Positions 1 through 8,459 are shown, counted from the stretch's first letter. The stretch: DNA of 20,551 nucleotides from JAIRMO01 sp046533115 (GCF_046533115.1 NZ_JAJQRC010000049.1:1-20551), one strand, 5' to 3'. Numbers and translations: made by a program. The notes: a model not told the origin generated them from the sequence alone.

Positions 1-17
1 GTTGGTGGGAGTAAGCG

Positions 18-56
<39 letters not shown>

Positions 57-259
57 TAAAATGCCGTTATTCCCCGGGCATAAACCGCGGCTTACCGTCA
101 GCGGTCCCCAAACAGAGGAGATGAGAACGAGTAATAGAAAAAGGTTAAATTTCATTGTATATATATCCATTTTACTACAAATATTATGTATGATTATTTC
201 CTTTCTTTAGTAGATTACCATGAAATAGCGGGGTTGTCAACAAATTTTTTATCTTTTTC

Positions 260-288
260 TTGACATAATTACAAATAGTCTGTATGAT
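260..288 (+). promoter_or_regulatory. Sigma-70-type promoter of the glycoside hydrolase/regulator pair
   Basis: A perfect -35 box TTGACA (260-265) is followed by exactly 17 bases and a -10 box TATGAT (283-288) with one mismatch to consensus. Transcription should start near 295, giving a leader of about 53 bases before the ATG at 348. The surrounding 120-340 stretch is very AT-rich compared with the genes. The rest of the 56-259 stretch shows no gene that I can support. Confidence 0.75.
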
Positions 289-316
289 ACAAACATATAT
301 ACAATATTTATGTATA
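281..316 (+). promoter_or_regulatory. Candidate operator palindromes at the -10 box and transcription start
   Basis: Two small palindromes sit side by side. TGTAT-G-ATACA (281-291) covers the -10 box. TATACA and TGTATA (298-303 and 311-316) flank seven bases just after the expected transcription start. The octamer TGTATGAT also occurs at 187-194, about 94 bases upstream of its copy at 281-288. The position suggests repression by blocking RNA polymerase, and the ArsR-type protein encoded at 2151-3086 is the obvious candidate binder. That assignment is inference from position only, and AT-rich DNA yields short palindromes by chance. Confidence 0.45.
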
Positions 317-347
317 AAATGTGAGCCTAGCATGAAGGGGTAAGTGT

Positions 348-2141
348 ATGAAAAGCTGTCGGGACGGTTATCCCCGTCCGCAATTTGTCAGGGAGCCGGA
401 CTCCTGGAGCGGCCTGAACGGTTCCTGGGACTTTGCCTTTGATGACCGGAAGGAAGGGATAGGAGAGGAATGGTTCCGCTCTTTTCCCCCGGCCCGCGAG
501 ATTATCGTCCCCTTTACCTATGAAACCCCTAAAAGCGGCATCGGAGATCCGGCCATGCACGAGGTGGTCTGGTATCACCGGAAGGTCCTGATCGAAAAAA
601 ATAAACATCCCGAAAAACGGATCATCCTCCATTTTGAAGGGAGTGATTACCACACGGAACTCTGGGTCAACGGTATTTTTGCCGGGGTCCATGACGGGGC
701 CTATACCCGGTTTTCTTTTGACCTTACCCCGTTTGTCAGGGACGGACAAAACGATATTACCCTGCGGGTGGAGGATTCTTTTGACACAACCCAGCCCCGG
801 GGCAAACAGCGCTGGAAGAGTGAAAATTTCGGCTGCTGGTATATTCAAACCACCGGAATATGGAAACCCGTCTGGCTGGAATATGTTCCCCTTGAACATA
901 TTGCTTCGGTTAAGATGACTCCGCTTTTTTCCGAGGGTAAGCTGAAGATAGAGACGGAAGTCCACGCCCCCGCTTCAGGATCAGACCTGCGTTTATTGGA
1001 AGCGGCCGTCAGTTTTCAGGGGACCCCCGTTACCAGCCTGGTTGTCCCGGTAACCAAGCGGCGCCTGGAAATGACGGCGGATCTGGTTAATACCGGCATC
1101 ACCGAATGGGGTTTTTTCCGGTGGGAGCCGGAACATCCCCATCTCTACGACATCAGTTTCCGTCTGCTCAAGGACGGAACTACCCTGGATGAGGTCCAGT
1201 CCTATTTCGGTATGCGGGAGATCCGAATTGACGGTTCTACCATACTCCTCAACGGCGCCCCCCTGTACCAGCGGCTTATCCTGGATCAGGGCTACTGGAA
1301 GGAGAGCCACCTTACCCCGCCGGACGAAGCAGCCCTCATCACCGACATAGACCAGGTTTTGGCCGCGGGATACAACGGGGTGCGGAAACATCAGAAAATT
1401 GAGGACGAGCGATTCCTCTACTGGGCGGATGTGAAGGGCCTCTTGGTTTGGAGTGAAATGGCCGCTGCCTACGAATACGATGATGGGGCGGTAAGCAATT
1501 TTACCCGGGAATGGATGGAAATTATCCGGCAAAACTACAACCATCCCTCGATCATCACCTGGGTCCCCTTTAACGAATCCTGGGGAATTCCGGCAATAAA
1601 GACCAATACCACCCAGCAGCATTTTACCGAAGCCATTTATCACCTGACCAAGTCCTATGATCCCTATCGTCCGGTGATCACCAATGACGGGTGGGAGCAT
1701 ACGATTTCGGATATCATCACCCTCCACGATTATGAGGAAAAGGGGGAGGATTTCTTTGAACGGTACTCTGATTTGGATGCTATCCTGGAAAACCTTATAT
1801 ACCACAACCAAGTTAAAACGGCCTTTGCCCAGGGCTATGGGTATCGGGGGCAGCCGGTTATTATCAGCGAATTTGGGGGCATTGCCTTTAACAACGATGC
1901 GGGCTGGGGTTATGGAAACCGGGTAAATACCGGGGAGGAATTTATTAAACGTTTCGACGCCATTACCACGGCCATCAAAAAGATTGACCGGATATGCGGA
2001 TATTGTTATACTCAGATCACCGATGTCCAGCAGGAGATAAACGGTCTTATGGATATGGATAGGAATTTCAAAGTGGATCCTACTATTCTTAAGGAGATAA
2101 ACCAACGGTCCGTTAGTACCTGGTACCGGACGGGCCGATAA
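348..2141 (+). CDS. Glycoside hydrolase family 2 enzyme (beta-galactosidase/beta-glucuronidase type)
   Basis: A 597-aa retaining beta-glycosidase of the GH2 family. The order is an N-terminal jelly-roll sugar-binding domain (about 15-180), an immunoglobulin-like sandwich (about 185-290) and a TIM barrel (about 295-590). The acid/base is most likely Glu410 in the motif PFNESWG, and the nucleophile Glu508 in IISEFGG. No signal peptide is visible, so the enzyme should act in the cytoplasm on imported oligosaccharides or glycosides. At about 600 residues it matches the short GH2 branch and not the roughly 1000-residue LacZ. The start ATG has a good ribosome binding site, GAAGGGG, seven bases upstream. 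The ArsR-type regulator follows after nine bases, so the two are probably co-transcribed. Substrate is unknown: beta-galactoside, beta-glucuronide and beta-mannoside are all possible within GH2. Confidence 0.9.
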   Translation: MKSCRDGYPRPQFVREPDSWSGLNGSWDFAFDDRKEGIGEEWFRSFPPAREIIVPFTYETPKSGIGDPAMHEVVWYHRKVLIEKNKHPEKRIILHFEGSDYHTELWVNGIFAGVHDGAYTRFSFDLTPFVRDGQNDITLRVEDSFDTTQPRGKQRWKSENFGCWYIQTTGIWKPVWLEYVPLEHIASVKMTPLFSEGKLKIETEVHAPASGSDLRLLEAAVSFQGTPVTSLVVPVTKRRLEMTADLVNTGITEWGFFRWEPEHPHLYDISFRLLKDGTTLDEVQSYFGMREIRIDGSTILLNGAPLYQRLILDQGYWKESHLTPPDEAALITDIDQVLAAGYNGVRKHQKIEDERFLYWADVKGLLVWSEMAAAYEYDDGAVSNFTREWMEIIRQNYNHPSIITWVPFNESWGIPAIKTNTTQQHFTEAIYHLTKSYDPYRPVITNDGWEHTISDIITLHDYEEKGEDFFERYSDLDAILENLIYHNQVKTAFAQGYGYRGQPVIISEFGGIAFNNDAGWGYGNRVNTGEEFIKRFDAITTAIKKIDRICGYCYTQITDVQQEINGLMDMDRNFKVDPTILKEINQRSVSTWYRTGR

Positions 2142-2150
2142 TGGCGGGGC

Positions 2151-3086
2151 ATGAAAAACCGCATCAACCTGGATCTGTATCAGCCTGAAAAATCAGCAAT
2201 GGTTTTGCGGGCCCTCGCCTCACCGGTACGGCTTAGGATGCTGTACGCCATAGCGGAAAGATCCGGGCTGAATATCAGTGAACTCGCCGAGCTATTCAAA
2301 CTTCCCCTCTCGTCGGCGGCCCTCCATGTCCGGGTACTGGAAAAGGCGGGGTTGATTTTTACCCAGGAAAAACCGGGGGTGCGGGGGGCTCAAAAAATAT
2401 GCGCCATTTTAGCGGAAGACGTGTACCTCAACCTGTTTCACCGGAAAAAAAGTGATAAACCCACCAGGGAGGTGAGTTATAATATGCCCCTGGGAAATTA
2501 TTTTGACTGTTCAGTAACCAAACCCTGCGGGATCGCGGGGAGACGGGCTTTTATCGGGATTGAGGACGCGGAAAACGCCTTTTACAGTCCGAACCGTATC
2601 CATGCCCAGCTGCTCTGGTTTACCACGGGGTTTTTGGAATACCGGTTTTCCAATCATTCTATACGATCCGAAAAGATCCTGGAGCTGTCCTTTTCATTTG
2701 AAGCCTGTTCCGAAGCCCCGGGTTACGATAACGACTGGCCCAGCGATATTACGGTCTGGATAAATCACCACGAGGCATTCACCTTTCGCAGCGCCGGAGA
2801 TTATGGCGGCAAGCGGGGCATATACACCCCCGATTGGTGGCCGGACGCTTCCACCCAGTACGGAGAACTCCACCGTCTGGAAATCTCCGCCCAGGGTTGT
2901 TTCGGTGACGGCAGGAAGTCATCGGATTTAACCCTGGAGGATCTGGGTATCTTAAAAAACGAATATATCTCATTCAAGATCGGGGTAAAAGAAGACAGCG
3001 AATATCCCGGCGGCTTGAACCTTTTTGGGGAACACTTCGGTAATTACCGCCAAAACATCGTGTTGGCCGTAAAATTAGAACGGTAA
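2151..3086 (+). CDS. ArsR-type HTH regulator with a large C-terminal putative ligand-binding domain
   Basis: A 311-aa protein. Residues 10-95 are a winged helix-turn-helix of the ArsR type, with the typical opening LASPVRLRMLYAI and recognition-helix region LPLSSAALHVRVLEKAGLI. Ordinary ArsR proteins are about 100 aa and this one carries about 210 further residues. That part is rich in aromatic residues and short alternating strands (WFTTGFLEYRF, LELSFSFEAC, DITVWINHHEAFTF), which suggests a beta-sandwich, possibly carbohydrate-binding. I see no membrane segment and no CxC metal site of the ArsR/SmtB kind. The gene starts nine bases after the GH2 stop, with GCGGGG as a weak ribosome binding site. 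The likely job is sensing the GH2 substrate or product and controlling the shared promoter. The HTH is clear from sequence; the ligand is inference. Confidence 0.8.
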   Translation: MKNRINLDLYQPEKSAMVLRALASPVRLRMLYAIAERSGLNISELAELFKLPLSSAALHVRVLEKAGLIFTQEKPGVRGAQKICAILAEDVYLNLFHRKKSDKPTREVSYNMPLGNYFDCSVTKPCGIAGRRAFIGIEDAENAFYSPNRIHAQLLWFTTGFLEYRFSNHSIRSEKILELSFSFEACSEAPGYDNDWPSDITVWINHHEAFTFRSAGDYGGKRGIYTPDWWPDASTQYGELHRLEISAQGCFGDGRKSSDLTLEDLGILKNEYISFKIGVKEDSEYPGGLNLFGEHFGNYRQNIVLAVKLER

Positions 3087-3226
3087 ACAGGATTTAACCA
3101 CAAGTATCAATAACCCCGCCGCAAGTGGTTGGGATATATACCCTTCACAACGAATCATGGCCCTGATTTTTAACGGCGGCCTAAAGCAAAACCGCGGTTC
3201 CGCGCCATATATAAGGGGAGGTATCT
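3087..3226 (+). other. Intergenic region before the helicase, with inverted repeats
   Basis: This 140-base gap separates the glycosidase/regulator unit from the helicase gene. It contains arms AACCAC and GTGGTT (about 3098-3133, long loop) and a perfect ten-base palindrome AACCGCGGTT (3190-3199). Neither is followed by a T tract, so I do not call a terminator. I found no convincing -35/-10 pair. A ribosome binding site GGGGAGG sits five bases before the ATG at 3227. Confidence 0.4.
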
Positions 3227-4777
3227 ATGGGCGATGATCCACTGGGGAACGCGGTAAAGCGGCTTTTTAACCTCTCCTACCTTTTTCCCTATCAACGGCT
3301 GGTGATCACCAATATCCTGGAAGCAGCGGAAGCGGCGGGGATGAATGTCCGTTGGCCGGAAACTCCGATGGGGGAGGAATTCGGGGAGAGCGAAACAAGA
3401 TCCATTCGTGGGGAGGAGGGGGACGAAGGTCCCGAAGAGGAGGATAGGGGAAGCCTGGGGAGACAGATCGTGATCCTTCCCACCGGCGCGGGAAAATCCC
3501 TCTGTTTTCAGCTGCCGGCCATGTTGCTGGAGGGTCCCACCCTGGTGATTTATCCCATTCTGTCCCTGATGGCGGACCAGGAACGGCGGTTAAAAGAGCG
3601 GGGCTTTGAGCCGGTACTGCTCCGGGGGGGCCAGAGTGCCGGGGAACGGCAGGAAATCTGGGATAAACTTGGTTCCGGTAAGGGCCGGTTTATCATCGCC
3701 AACCCGGAGGTATTGCTGAGTCCCCCGGTAATGGGAAAACTCAAGGAGCTGAGGATCATCCATGTGGTGATCGATGAAGCCCACTGTGTCAGTGAATGGG
3801 GGGAGAGCTTCAGGCCCAGCTATCTGCGGATTGGGGAAATCATCGAAGCCGTCAGGGGGCCGGAGGACGCCCTGCCCCTGGTTACGGCCTTTACCGCTAC
3901 CGCCTCCGCTCCGGTGCTGGAAAAGATAGGGGCCTATGTTTTCGCAGGAGCCGGGGCGCACCGGATCGTCGGAAACCCGGACCGGAGTAATATACGGTAT
4001 GCCGCCCAAGGTTGTATGCTCCGGAACCCCACGGTACGGGACCTGATCAGAAAAAACGAACGGCCCGCCATTGTTTTTTGTTCCTCCCGGCCGGGCACGC
4101 AAAACCTGGCCCGATACCTGCGGAACGAATTAGGGGACCGGGATATCCGGTTTTACCATGCGGGCTTAAGCCGGGAAGAAAAAACCGAAACCGAGGCGTG
4201 GTTTTTTAAAAGCCCCCGGGGGGTATTAGTTTCAACCTGCGCCTACGGTATGGGGGTGGATAAGGCCGCTATACGAACCGTGATACACCGGGACTGCCCC
4301 CCCTCGGTGGAGGCCTATCTCCAGGAATCGGGCCGGGCCGGCCGGGATGGGCTCCTGTCCCAGGCGATCCTGCTCTGGGGGCCCGATGACGAATCGGCCC
4401 TGAGACGGGCTAAAACCCCGGCGGACCGGGCCCGGCTTTTGGACCTTATGGCCTATGCCAAAAACACCGGCTCCTGCCGGAGGCAAGCCCTCCTGGGCCT
4501 GCTCAATTATGAAGGCGGGGGGGAAAGCCCGGAATCGGCCTGCTGCGATGTCTGCGAAGGCCGGGCCCGGGGGGACCTGCGGGAAGAAGCGGCCCTTTTG
4601 GACTTTTTCCGCAAAAACTCCCGGCGGTACAACTCTGCCGAAGCCGCCGAGGCACTCTCCCGAACGGCCTTATCCTGGTCCGATGAGGAGGCCAAGCAGG
4701 CGATTAAGATACTCCTTCGGGAACAAAAAATCAAAAGGATAAAAAATTTTTTGTGGAAAGATAAATTGGCCCCCTGA
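3227..4777 (+). CDS. RecQ-family ATP-dependent DNA helicase, short form
   Basis: A 516-aa superfamily 2 helicase that unwinds DNA 3' to 5' during recombination and repair. Visible motifs are a motif-0-like FPYQRLVI (about 20-27), Walker A LPTGAGKS with Lys90, the Walker B box DEAH (183-186) followed by CVSEWG, FTATA (motif III), and QESGRAGRDG (motif VI). A zinc-binding cysteine set follows (GSCRRQALL, then ACCDVC). A lysine-rich C-terminus of about 70 residues could be a reduced winged helix; no HRDC domain is present. An unusual acidic stretch (about residues 48-78, rich in Glu, Gly and Asp) separates motif 0 from Walker A, where family members normally have about 20 residues. The start is supported by GGGGAGG five bases upstream. 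It converges with the small membrane protein gene, leaving eight bases between the stops. Confidence 0.92.
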   Translation: MGDDPLGNAVKRLFNLSYLFPYQRLVITNILEAAEAAGMNVRWPETPMGEEFGESETRSIRGEEGDEGPEEEDRGSLGRQIVILPTGAGKSLCFQLPAMLLEGPTLVIYPILSLMADQERRLKERGFEPVLLRGGQSAGERQEIWDKLGSGKGRFIIANPEVLLSPPVMGKLKELRIIHVVIDEAHCVSEWGESFRPSYLRIGEIIEAVRGPEDALPLVTAFTATASAPVLEKIGAYVFAGAGAHRIVGNPDRSNIRYAAQGCMLRNPTVRDLIRKNERPAIVFCSSRPGTQNLARYLRNELGDRDIRFYHAGLSREEKTETEAWFFKSPRGVLVSTCAYGMGVDKAAIRTVIHRDCPPSVEAYLQESGRAGRDGLLSQAILLWGPDDESALRRAKTPADRARLLDLMAYAKNTGSCRRQALLGLLNYEGGGESPESACCDVCEGRARGDLREEAALLDFFRKNSRRYNSAEAAEALSRTALSWSDEEAKQAIKILLREQKIKRIKNFLWKDKLAP

Positions 4778-4785
4778 AAAAGGGG

Positions 4786-5034
4786 CTACTCCTCAAGACC
4801 CAGCTCATCCGCATCATCGTTTCCTTTCTCCGGCGGCGGTTCCGCCGGGGGAAGGGTCTGGCGGTTCTTTTTAGGAAGGGCCGGGAGTTTTACCCTGGTT
4901 TTGTTATCCAGCCGGGCGGCGGCGTTAACCAGAAAACAATAAAATACCAGCGCCACCGTAACCACGATAACCTGCCACGAAGTGATTACCTTAAAAATCA
5001 GATCCCTCATCTCTTGAGAAAACAATCTTTTCAC
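4786..5034 (-). CDS. Small single-span membrane protein, function unknown
   Basis: An 82-aa ORF that I do not recognise. It has a charged N-terminus, one hydrophobic segment (about residues 15-38, IVVTVALVFYCFLVNAA) and then a basic, proline-rich, finally acidic tail ending DDADELGLEE. This looks like a bitopic inner-membrane protein with the tail on one side. The start is a GTG with no convincing ribosome binding site. The ATG nine codons on (MRDLIFKV) is an alternative, so the N-terminus is uncertain. It lies 73 bases downstream of the HAD gene on the same strand and may be the last gene of that unit. Its hydrophobic segment and its place at the end of a co-directional run support a real gene, but no family evidence is available. 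Confidence 0.5.
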   Translation of the reverse strand: MKRLFSQEMRDLIFKVITSWQVIVVTVALVFYCFLVNAAARLDNKTRVKLPALPKKNRQTLPPAEPPPEKGNDDADELGLEE

Positions 5035-5107
5035 CCCACTGGTTTCATCTTCATTTAATATTCGGCACGGAAAAATAATTTTTTAGCCGGAACCTCAAAA
5101 AACAGTA

Positions 5108-6031
5108 TCAACCGGGTTCTGAAACCTCCTCACCGAACATGGCGGGAAGGTCGGACAAAAAACGGAAGATACCATCGGGCAGGATCTTTTCCGTCAGGGG
5201 GTTTCCCTCCCGAAGCCGTAGGGATCGGCCGTCTCCGGCAAACAGGGCGGTTCTAAAGCCCACGGAAGCGGCGCCATAGATGTCCTTGAGCATATCATTC
5301 CCCACAAAAAGAACGGTATCCGGTACAAGGCCCCGGGAGCCGAGCCGGTCCGCCGCTTTTTTAAAAAGGGCCGGTGAAGGTTTTGCCTCTCCCGCTTCAA
5401 AGGAATAGATGAGGAGCCGGGGATCAAAACCCAGCGCTTCCGGGGATCTATCAAAAAAAGCCTCAAATAAAAGGGAGGTAAAAAATTGGGCATTGGATAT
5501 GATCCCCAAAATCATCGGGAACTTTTTGAGTTTTTCAAAGAGCTCCGGAATACCGGACTTTGGAAAAACCGGGTTCACCGCCAATTCATACCGGAGGGCG
5601 AATTCTTCCGGATCAATGCCGCTGATACCATACCGGGCTAAGGCCCCCCGAAACAGGGACGCCCAAATCTCCTCGACCTGTATCTCCGGGTAGGGGGTCC
5701 GGGAATACAGCCGCTCATGGACCCGGCGGACCTCGTCATAGAAATATTTTTTAAGTTCTTCCCCGGTACACCCCGGAATATACTCCCGGGCCAGGGCGTC
5801 AAGGCCTCCCCGTTCATCGCCCTCCCCGGAACCTATATCCCCGGCGGCGGAGGTAAAAAGGGTCCCATAGATGTCGAAAAGGACCGCCCGGATCCCCCGG
5901 AGGGGGCTTTTGGCGCCGGGATATACCAGGGCTTCCAGGGCCGGACCAAGCTCCGGGGGCTTTGACGGAAACAAGGGGGGCGAGGCGTCCCGAATCAGGG
6001 AGATAAAATGGTTCCGTTGGGCCTCATTCAT
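5108..6031 (-). CDS. HAD-superfamily hydrolase (probable phosphatase)
   Basis: A 307-aa cytoplasmic haloacid-dehalogenase-type hydrolase. Motif I is FDIYGTL with the nucleophile Asp53. Motif II is the Ser/Asn in GIISNAQ, motif III is the Lys in GEAKPSPALF, and motif IV is the acidic pair near LFVGNDMLKD. The segment between motifs I and II is mostly helical, as in C1-cap members. The second motif I residue is Tyr and not Asp, as in 2-haloacid dehalogenases and some phosphatases, so the substrate cannot be read from the motifs. About 45 extra residues precede motif I. The ATG overlaps the glycosyltransferase stop (ATGAATGA) and has GAGG six to seven bases upstream, so translation is probably coupled. 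The pairing suggests that it dephosphorylates a product of that glycosyltransferase, which is inference. Confidence 0.85.
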   Translation of the reverse strand: MNEAQRNHFISLIRDASPPLFPSKPPELGPALEALVYPGAKSPLRGIRAVLFDIYGTLFTSAAGDIGSGEGDERGGLDALAREYIPGCTGEELKKYFYDEVRRVHERLYSRTPYPEIQVEEIWASLFRGALARYGISGIDPEEFALRYELAVNPVFPKSGIPELFEKLKKFPMILGIISNAQFFTSLLFEAFFDRSPEALGFDPRLLIYSFEAGEAKPSPALFKKAADRLGSRGLVPDTVLFVGNDMLKDIYGAASVGFRTALFAGDGRSLRLREGNPLTEKILPDGIFRFLSDLPAMFGEEVSEPG

Positions 6032-7448
6032 TCCCTACCTCAACTAGGGATAAGCGCAAAGGATCCAGGTACAGTTCCAGAAGCATGGTTTTTGAAATTT
6101 TATGCATGACCGGAGTGGTATACACCGCCTGATATACATCCCGAATTTTTTTACGGATCCGTTCCCGGCCGTAGACTTCGGATATGACCTCCCGGTTCCG
6201 GGCGATAAGGTCTTCGTCAGGCCGCCATTCCGCAAGTCCCGTAAGGAAGGGATTAACCTCCGCAATATCCCGGAACACCGCTTCATTGGAAACCATGGTA
6301 CGGATGATATATTCCTGGGACTCCTCATCCATACGGCCGAAATCAAGTTCCTCCCGGGAAAAAAGTTCATTGTTCAACATATTGATAATATAATGGGGCG
6401 GTTCAAGGCCAAAGGCATCATAAACCCCGGCTATGGTATGATCCATTTTTTTACGGAGCATGGTCTGGGAAATATAAACCATGGGAATATTGATAGACGG
6501 ATAGAGGGAATCGAACCGTATCCCGGCTTCCTCAAAATCTTTGCAAACGTAATCGATCCGCCTGCCTATCACCGCCCGACCGGCGAGCCAGGGCTCAAGA
6601 AAAGAAAACCCGAATCCCTCCTTGACGGAGGTGGTAATAGCGCAATAGGCGCTGCCGATAATACGGGAAAAGGCATCGGTGGAACCTATTTCAAATTCCA
6701 CGGGCAGCTTGAGTTCCTTCGCAAGCTCGACCCAGAACCGGTATACCCGGTTGTCTTTTTCGGAATTGGGGGGAAGGGTAATGGCAATGGTTTTTCCTTT
6801 GGGAATAAAGAGGGACAAAAACAGGGCTTCCCCCAGATTTTTTCGCTTGATGGCCCGAACCGGATAGAGATAACGCTTCCGCTCCAGCCCCGGGGCGGCA
6901 TTCAGGGGAAACACCTCGTTGGGTAACAAATGGAGCCCCGGGGTTTTGAGTCCTGCCCGGTGAAGAAAAGAATAATCCCGGCTGTTGATCACCGCATAAT
7001 GGCAGTTTTCCGGGTATTCATCATGGGCCATATATACATCTGGCCGAAAATCTTCGGCCAGATCGTGGGTTTGTAATAAAAAGCGAAGTCCCCGGCTTGT
7101 TAAAATATTCAGGGCGGGCACCAGGGCGGCGTTTTTCTGGATCAGGGGATTATGGACATGGATGATATCCGCGGGAACCCCCCAATGGGTTTCCATGGCC
7201 CGCAGGAGGGCATCCGCCAGATTCCGGGCCGCTTCCCCCAAATCCCGCGCCGGAGCTTCCGGCGTACCGGGACGGTCATACTGAAGGGCCTTGACACATA
7301 CCCCGGAAAAGGGAGCGTCCGCCGGGGGCTCATCGCCGGTAATAATCAAGACCTCATCCCCTCCTTCCAAAAGGGCCTGTGCCTGATTATACATCACCGA
7401 AGTTACGCCTCCCCGGTGCAAGTGATAATGTACCAATGCGATCTTCAC
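6024..7448 (-). CDS. GT4-type (GT-B fold) glycosyltransferase
   Basis: A 474-aa retaining glycosyltransferase. The N-terminal half opens with MKIALVHYHLHRGGVTSV, the glycine-rich acceptor-side loop of GT4 enzymes, and contains the HD pair in LLQTHDLAEDF. The C-terminal half has the nucleotide-sugar E-x7-E motif, Glu277 and Glu285 in KEGFGFSFLEPW, and a basic region RAIKRKN at about 205-211 that can hold the donor phosphates. No signal peptide or transmembrane segment is seen. The start is a GTG with AAGGGG six bases upstream. The HAD phosphatase start overlaps its stop codon. GT4 enzyme plus HAD phosphatase is the arrangement of two-step compatible-solute pathways such as sucrose or glucosylglycerate synthesis. 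Donor and acceptor here are unknown, and a cell-surface glycan role is equally possible. Confidence 0.85.
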   Translation of the reverse strand: MKIALVHYHLHRGGVTSVMYNQAQALLEGGDEVLIITGDEPPADAPFSGVCVKALQYDRPGTPEAPARDLGEAARNLADALLRAMETHWGVPADIIHVHNPLIQKNAALVPALNILTSRGLRFLLQTHDLAEDFRPDVYMAHDEYPENCHYAVINSRDYSFLHRAGLKTPGLHLLPNEVFPLNAAPGLERKRYLYPVRAIKRKNLGEALFLSLFIPKGKTIAITLPPNSEKDNRVYRFWVELAKELKLPVEFEIGSTDAFSRIIGSAYCAITTSVKEGFGFSFLEPWLAGRAVIGRRIDYVCKDFEEAGIRFDSLYPSINIPMVYISQTMLRKKMDHTIAGVYDAFGLEPPHYIINMLNNELFSREELDFGRMDEESQEYIIRTMVSNEAVFRDIAEVNPFLTGLAEWRPDEDLIARNREVISEVYGRERIRKKIRDVYQAVYTTPVMHKISKTMLLELYLDPLRLSLVEVGNE

Positions 7449-7512
7449 CCCATCCCCCTTCAGGTCATATTGTACCCCAAGAAATAAGGAGGAACAATGG
7501 GGATAGACCGGT

Positions 7513-8412
7513 CTAGCGCGTTTTTACCACTTGATCGGTTTTAGTATAAACCATGGTGTAGGGGGGTACCGATTCGGTAAGCCAGACATTGCCCCCTATG
7601 GTACAGCCCCGGCCGATGACGGTTTGCCCTCCCAAAATGGTAGCCCCGGAATAGATGGTTACATCGTCTTCTATGGTGGGATGCCGTTTTTTATCGGCCT
7701 CTTCCTTTTTTACCGAAAGGGCCCCCAGGGTTACCCCCTGATAGAGTTTGACATTTTTTCCAATTACCGTGGTTTCCCCGATGACCACCCCGGTACCGTG
7801 GTCGATGAAAAAAGATTCCCCAATTTGAGCTCCCGGATGGATATCAATGCCGGTACTGCCATGGACCAGTTCACTCATGATCCGGGGGATCAGGGGTACC
7901 TCCCGGACCCAAAAAAAGTGGGCCAGCCGGTGAACCGTAATGGCCTCGAATCCCGGGTAGGACACGATAACCTCTTCGGTACTTTTTGCCGCGGGATCCC
8001 CCTTAAAGGCGGCCTTCATGTCCAAGGCCAGGGCGTACCGGATCTGGGGAAGTTCGTCAAAAAAATCATTGACGATAAGTTCCGCCGCCGCATGGCAGCC
8101 TTCGCTCCCACAGGCATTTTTTTCGCCCTCGGAACTATCGGGCTTCCGGTAGGAAAAAACCAGGCTTTTTTCCACCTCCCGGATCAGCTCCCGGGCAATG
8201 TGATAAACCCGCTCGGCGGTGATAAATTGCAGATTGTCATGATCCAGTCCCTCGTTTTCCCGAAACCCGGGGAAGATGAGTTCATCCAGGCCGTGGAGTA
8301 TATCTTCAATACTATCCCGACTGGGAAGATTTGAACCGCCGGTTTGATTCACCAGGCCGTAACGGCCGTAGGAAGCGACCAAGGCCTCGATGTTTTTGTT
8401 CAACCTCTGCAT
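7513..8412 (-). CDS. cysE: Serine O-acetyltransferase
   Basis: A 299-aa enzyme that transfers acetyl from acetyl-CoA to L-serine, making O-acetylserine for cysteine synthesis in the cytoplasm. The C-terminal 130 residues form a left-handed beta-helix of hexapeptide repeats with the family signature STGIDIHPGAQIG, then IDHGTGVVIGET and YQGVTLGAL. The catalytic His is in IDHGTG. The N-terminal half is helical and longer than in E. coli CysE (273 aa), as in the EpsC/long CysE branch. An upstream in-frame start at 8469 exists. The ATG at 8412 has a perfect AGGAGG six bases before it and is preferred. No sulfhydrylase (cysK) is next to it. The gene follows the patatin gene after 69 bases and precedes the glycosyltransferase by 64. 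Confidence 0.88.
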   Translation of the reverse strand: MQRLNKNIEALVASYGRYGLVNQTGGSNLPSRDSIEDILHGLDELIFPGFRENEGLDHDNLQFITAERVYHIARELIREVEKSLVFSYRKPDSSEGEKNACGSEGCHAAAELIVNDFFDELPQIRYALALDMKAAFKGDPAAKSTEEVIVSYPGFEAITVHRLAHFFWVREVPLIPRIMSELVHGSTGIDIHPGAQIGESFFIDHGTGVVIGETTVIGKNVKLYQGVTLGALSVKKEEADKKRHPTIEDDVTIYSGATILGGQTVIGRGCTIGGNVWLTESVPPYTMVYTKTDQVVKTR

Positions 8413-8459
8413 AGACATCCTCCTAACAAACTTCCCCCGGCCTGCGGCCCGGAGGACCC

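Noticed and set aside
993..2105. A 370-codon minus-strand frame inside the glycoside hydrolase gene
   Set aside because: It lies fully antisense to a protein with both GH2 catalytic motifs and shows no domain of its own.
4769..4786. GCCCC/GGGGC hairpin between the helicase and small membrane protein genes as a bidirectional terminator
   Set aside because: The stem is only five bases and no T tract follows on either strand.
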